Assembly (NCBI RefSeq): GCF_947500405.1 | Contig: NZ_CANMRY010000011.1 | Span: 47,205 to 111,204 of the forward strand | Direction: 5' to 3' | Length of the DNA: 64,000 nt | Source: an uncultured Maribacter sp. | Lineage (GTDB): Bacteria > Bacteroidota > Bacteroidia > Flavobacteriales > Flavobacteriaceae | Shown here: positions 61,175 to 64,000 of the stretch, one piece after another | How the letters are laid out: every line of letters starts with the position of its first letter | How positions within the stretch are numbered: position 1 is the stretch's first letter | Position numbers and translations under genes: made by a program | Notes under the pieces: generated by a model | The model's database searches: none | The model's input: only the letters and a program-made list of their open reading frames with translations | What the model was told of the DNA's origin: nothing

Positions 61175-64000
61175 ATGATACAATTTTACTTTAGAAACAA
61201 ATTAAAACCTGTTTTATACTGTATTTTACAAGCTTCTATATTCATCGCTATTTTAACAAGCGGAAATAAACTAGCTGCCCAAGTAACTTTTAATGATGAG
61301 TTTAATAACTCTACATACTCCAATAATGACGGCTCAAATACTTTTTCTAGTAATTGGATAGAGAATGATTCTAATGGAGGAGGAGCTACATCTGGTAATA
61401 TTTCTATATCTAATGGTAATCTTACGTTTAATAATATTCAAAGTACTGGAGAAATTTATAGAAATCTTAACTTAGGTACTGCTACTTCTGCAACATTATC
61501 TATAAGCTATAACTCTGCAAGTAGAGGCAACGAAGAACTTATAATTCAATTACGAAATAGCTCTGGAGTTTGGGTAGAATGGCATAGAGTTACTGGTTCT
61601 TATACAAGCTCTACAACAACAAGGACATTAGAATCGCAATTTATACATAGTAATTCTGGTATACGTTTTGTTAGTGGTTCCGGATCATGGGGATCCACTA
61701 ATCATATAGATATGAGATATGTTCGTTTTTCTACTAACATATCAAACAGTAGTACCGATGCCGAGATTAAAAGACCATTTGCTCCTAGATATTCTACTAG
61801 TTTAAATGGTGATTTTACATTCATTGCAAATACAACAATTGGTACACACCCAACAACCCCATATAATGGTAATGGAGGTAACTCTACCATAACTACTGAA
61901 TTTATTGATATTGATTCTGACCCTACTACATTCAATTCCAGTAATGCAGTATTGAATAATCCAGAATTATCAACAGCTTGTTTAAATTATAAAAAAGTAT
62001 TTTTATACTGGGCAGCTTCCAATAAAGAATATAGTGCTAATACTGGCGATGGTGGTTCCGAACCAGTTTGGGATTTTGATCAGGTTAAAATCCAGCTACC
62101 AGGAACTAGTAGCTACCAAACAATGACTGCCGATGAAGTTATTTATAACGGTAGAGCTGAACATTTTGAAAATGACCCTATTATTTTATTTAAAGATATT
62201 ACAGATGACGTTAATGCCCTTGCAAGCCCTTATGGAACATATCAAGTTGCAAATGTAAAAGGGGCAGAAGGTGTATTACAATCTCACTCAGGAAGCAATA
62301 CTGGAACTTCTGGTGGTTGGCAAGTAGTTTTTGTATATGAAAGTTATGATCTTCCTCCGAAAAACATAACCCTTTTTGATGGTTATGCGCATGTTACTGG
62401 CACAGAAAACATATTAGATATTGATTTTGATGGGTTCCAAACTATTCCTACAGGTAATGTTAAAGCAGACGTAATCATTGGAGCACTAGAAGGGGATCGT
62501 GAAATTACAGGAGATGAACTTCAAATCTTAGATACTGCAAATAATTGGACAAGCCTCTCAACTACGGAAAGACCCAGTAATAATTTCTTTAATAGTAAAA
62601 TAACTATAGATGATGCTCAATTTATGAGCAGAACACCAGCTAGTACAAATACTTTAGGTTTTGATGCTTCTATATTTGAATTAGACAATAGTGGAAATAT
62701 ACTCATAGGTAACAACCAAACGGCTGCGACTATGCGTATTACTTCCAACCAAGAATCTTATGGAATCTATCTATTGGGTTTAAGTATTGAAATTTATGAG
62801 CCAAATTTAGGTTCTTTTCAATTAGAGACATCAAGCACAACAACAAATGTAGCTCCTGGATCCACTATTCCGCTAACATTAAACTTCGAGAATTTTGGTA
62901 ATGATAATATTGAGAATTTAGAAGTAACCCTTGTTTTTCCTGATCAATTAGATTTTACAGCACTTACTGATTTCCCAGTAGGAACAACCTCTTCTTATGA
63001 TGCTCCAACACGAAAATTGACAATACAAATTCCAGATGGAATATCTGATATAAATGACCCTGCATATCAAATTGATTTTGATGTTCAAGTTGTTAGCCCT
63101 TGTACTAATTGCTCTCTCAATACAGGTATTCAAGCTTTGGCTTCCTATGATGGAAACATTAATCCAGAAAATAGAAGTACGCTGAGCTCTGGAAGTTTAG
63201 AAAACTGTGGTTTTGGAAACAATGACCCTCTGCAATTTAGTATTTTACCAAGTGTATCTATTAATGATGCTTCTGCGGATGAAGGTAATGACATGACTTT
63301 TACAATAAGTACAACACATACCTATGAAACCGATATTACATTTAATCTAAATTATACAAATAACACTACTACCAATGCTGACTATACTGGTCCAACGACA
63401 GTTGTTCTTCCTGCAGGTTCAAATACCGTTGATTTTAATGTGACCGCTGAAGAAGATACAATTCTTGAGTCTAATGAAACTTTTAATGTAGTAATTTCAA
63501 CTTCAACTAGTTCTGTAAATATTACTGATAGTACCGGAATTGGTACAATCAACGATGATGATAACGCAACCATAGCACTTTCTGCAACCAATGCTACTGA
63601 AGGTAATGATATAATATTTACTGCTACACTATCTACAGTCAACAATACTGGTACTGCTATTACTGTGGACTTTGCCGACCTAACCACTGGTTCTGCAACT
63701 TCTGGAACGGACTATACATCTATTCCTAGTAATGCAACAATTACTATTGCCTCTGGAGATTCTACTGGAACTATTAATGTACCAACTACTCAAGATACTA
63801 TAATAGAAGGTAATGAAACTGTTATTGCCCAAATTACTAATGTCTCTAATAGTACAATAACTTTTGGCACAGATACAGCTACAGCTACAATCAACGATGA
63901 TGATAGTACTGGAACGGAAGGCTTATCTATCGTACAAACCGATGTGGTAGTTACAGAAGGGGTTGGCGTTACTGCTACCTTTGATGTTACCCTGACTGGT
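61175..64000 (+). CDS. Giant secreted adhesin-like protein with Calx-beta repeats (partial)
   Basis: Open for 942 codons from the ATG at 61175 to the window edge with no stop, so the C-terminus is outside. The signal peptide ends near LAAQ (residue 38). Residues about 40-200 are Ser/Thr/Asn-rich beta-type sequence. Residues about 270-410 hold a block with CLNYKKVFLYWAAS, ILFKDITDDVNAL, VANVKGAEG, then GGWQVVFVYES and LFDGYAHV, a pattern of repeat-rich bacterial surface proteins. Residues about 550-660 are DUF11-like (LTLNFENFGNDNIENLEV). From about 695 come Calx-beta modules (SADEGNDMTFTIS, ATEGNDIIFTATL, VTEGVGVTATFDVTL) joined by INDDD linkers. A type IX secretion tail is likely to follow but is not visible. 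Confidence 0.88.
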   Translation, partial: MIQFYFRNKLKPVLYCILQASIFIAILTSGNKLAAQVTFNDEFNNSTYSNNDGSNTFSSNWIENDSNGGGATSGNISISNGNLTFNNIQSTGEIYRNLNLGTATSATLSISYNSASRGNEELIIQLRNSSGVWVEWHRVTGSYTSSTTTRTLESQFIHSNSGIRFVSGSGSWGSTNHIDMRYVRFSTNISNSSTDAEIKRPFAPRYSTSLNGDFTFIANTTIGTHPTTPYNGNGGNSTITTEFIDIDSDPTTFNSSNAVLNNPELSTACLNYKKVFLYWAASNKEYSANTGDGGSEPVWDFDQVKIQLPGTSSYQTMTADEVIYNGRAEHFENDPIILFKDITDDVNALASPYGTYQVANVKGAEGVLQSHSGSNTGTSGGWQVVFVYESYDLPPKNITLFDGYAHVTGTENILDIDFDGFQTIPTGNVKADVIIGALEGDREITGDELQILDTANNWTSLSTTERPSNNFFNSKITIDDAQFMSRTPASTNTLGFDASIFELDNSGNILIGNNQTAATMRITSNQESYGIYLLGLSIEIYEPNLGSFQLETSSTTTNVAPGSTIPLTLNFENFGNDNIENLEVTLVFPDQLDFTALTDFPVGTTSSYDAPTRKLTIQIPDGISDINDPAYQIDFDVQVVSPCTNCSLNTGIQALASYDGNINPENRSTLSSGSLENCGFGNNDPLQFSILPSVSINDASADEGNDMTFTISTTHTYETDITFNLNYTNNTTTNADYTGPTTVVLPAGSNTVDFNVTAEEDTILESNETFNVVISTSTSSVNITDSTGIGTINDDDNATIALSATNATEGNDIIFTATLSTVNNTGTAITVDFADLTTGSATSGTDYTSIPSNATITIASGDSTGTINVPTTQDTIIEGNETVIAQITNVSNSTITFGTDTATATINDDDSTGTEGLSIVQTDVVVTEGVGVTATFDVTLTG

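Noticed and set aside
61702..63687. Several minus-strand reading frames opposite the giant secreted protein
   Set aside because: They are antisense shadows of a repetitive, low-complexity coding region; the plus-strand frame is continuous and has a signal peptide and domains.
1..64000. CRISPR array, complete insertion sequence, prophage, tRNA or rRNA
   Set aside because: No regular spaced repeats, transposase, integrase, phage structural gene or tRNA-like cloverleaf was found on either strand by eye.

Overview
The window is a chromosomal segment of a low-GC bacterium of the phylum Bacteroidota, almost certainly a member of the Flavobacteriaceae. The evidence is strong AT bias with TTA/AAA-rich codon use, near absence of Shine-Dalgarno sequences, and several candidate -7 boxes of the Bacteroidota form TAnnTTTG just upstream of genes. 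The gene content also fits: many short lipoproteins, a PASTA protein near ddl, a Cys-less zinc-ribbon-type coiled-coil protein, an FtsH-CdsA-Psd-ACBP cluster, kynurenine monooxygenase and a giant Calx-beta surface protein. No tRNA, rRNA, CRISPR array or complete insertion sequence was seen.

Layout. 1-3.8 kb holds the end of a tryptophan operon (trpD end, trpC, trpF, trpB, trpA), with an unusual repeat-rich gap between trpF and trpB. 3.8-19.1 kb is accessory in character. It carries small lipoproteins and membrane proteins, a DUF1287 protein, a tRNA-dihydrouridine synthase, a Crp-family regulator, three decayed or frameshifted genes, and a run of cassette-like genes at 11.6-15.4 kb (a membrane protein, a TerB/PH-like protein and an OLD-family ATPase/TOPRIM nuclease). 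A DinB-like protein and a compact DoxX-DUF2071-methyltransferase-membrane protein operon follow.

19.2-25.3 kb carries the two anaplerotic enzymes PEP carboxylase and pyruvate carboxylase side by side. 25.5-30 kb holds yaaA, a pseudouridine synthase with a PASTA protein, ddl and coaD. 30-34.2 kb has a PAS histidine kinase overlapping a receiver protein, then an M14 peptidase. 34.3-42 kb holds a likely transferred VOC gene, a Nudix gene back to back with pyrE, birA, and the cluster rsfS-ftsH-LUD-cdsA-psd-ACBP.

42-51.5 kb contains an FAH-family enzyme, valS, a DUF1573 protein, a PDZ aspartyl protease, an aminotransferase with murB, and an ECF sigma/anti-sigma pair. 51.5-60.6 kb has a second ECF sigma factor, lipA, gap, a hybrid histidine kinase, lpxK, a Nif3 protein with the coiled-coil protein, and kmo. 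From 61.2 kb to the right edge runs one open secreted protein gene with Calx-beta repeats that continues past the window.

The core parts supply tryptophan and its breakdown, central carbon anaplerosis, cell wall and lipid precursors, protein quality control and signalling. No single clearly new multi-gene system is proven. The best candidates for follow-up are the cassette-like 11.6-15.4 kb block with the OLD nuclease and TerB/PH protein, the 16.8-19.1 kb operon, and several sequence oddities: an apparent ATT start, a leaderless-looking pyrE with a 7-base divergent gap, and long inverted repeats inside the trp operon.
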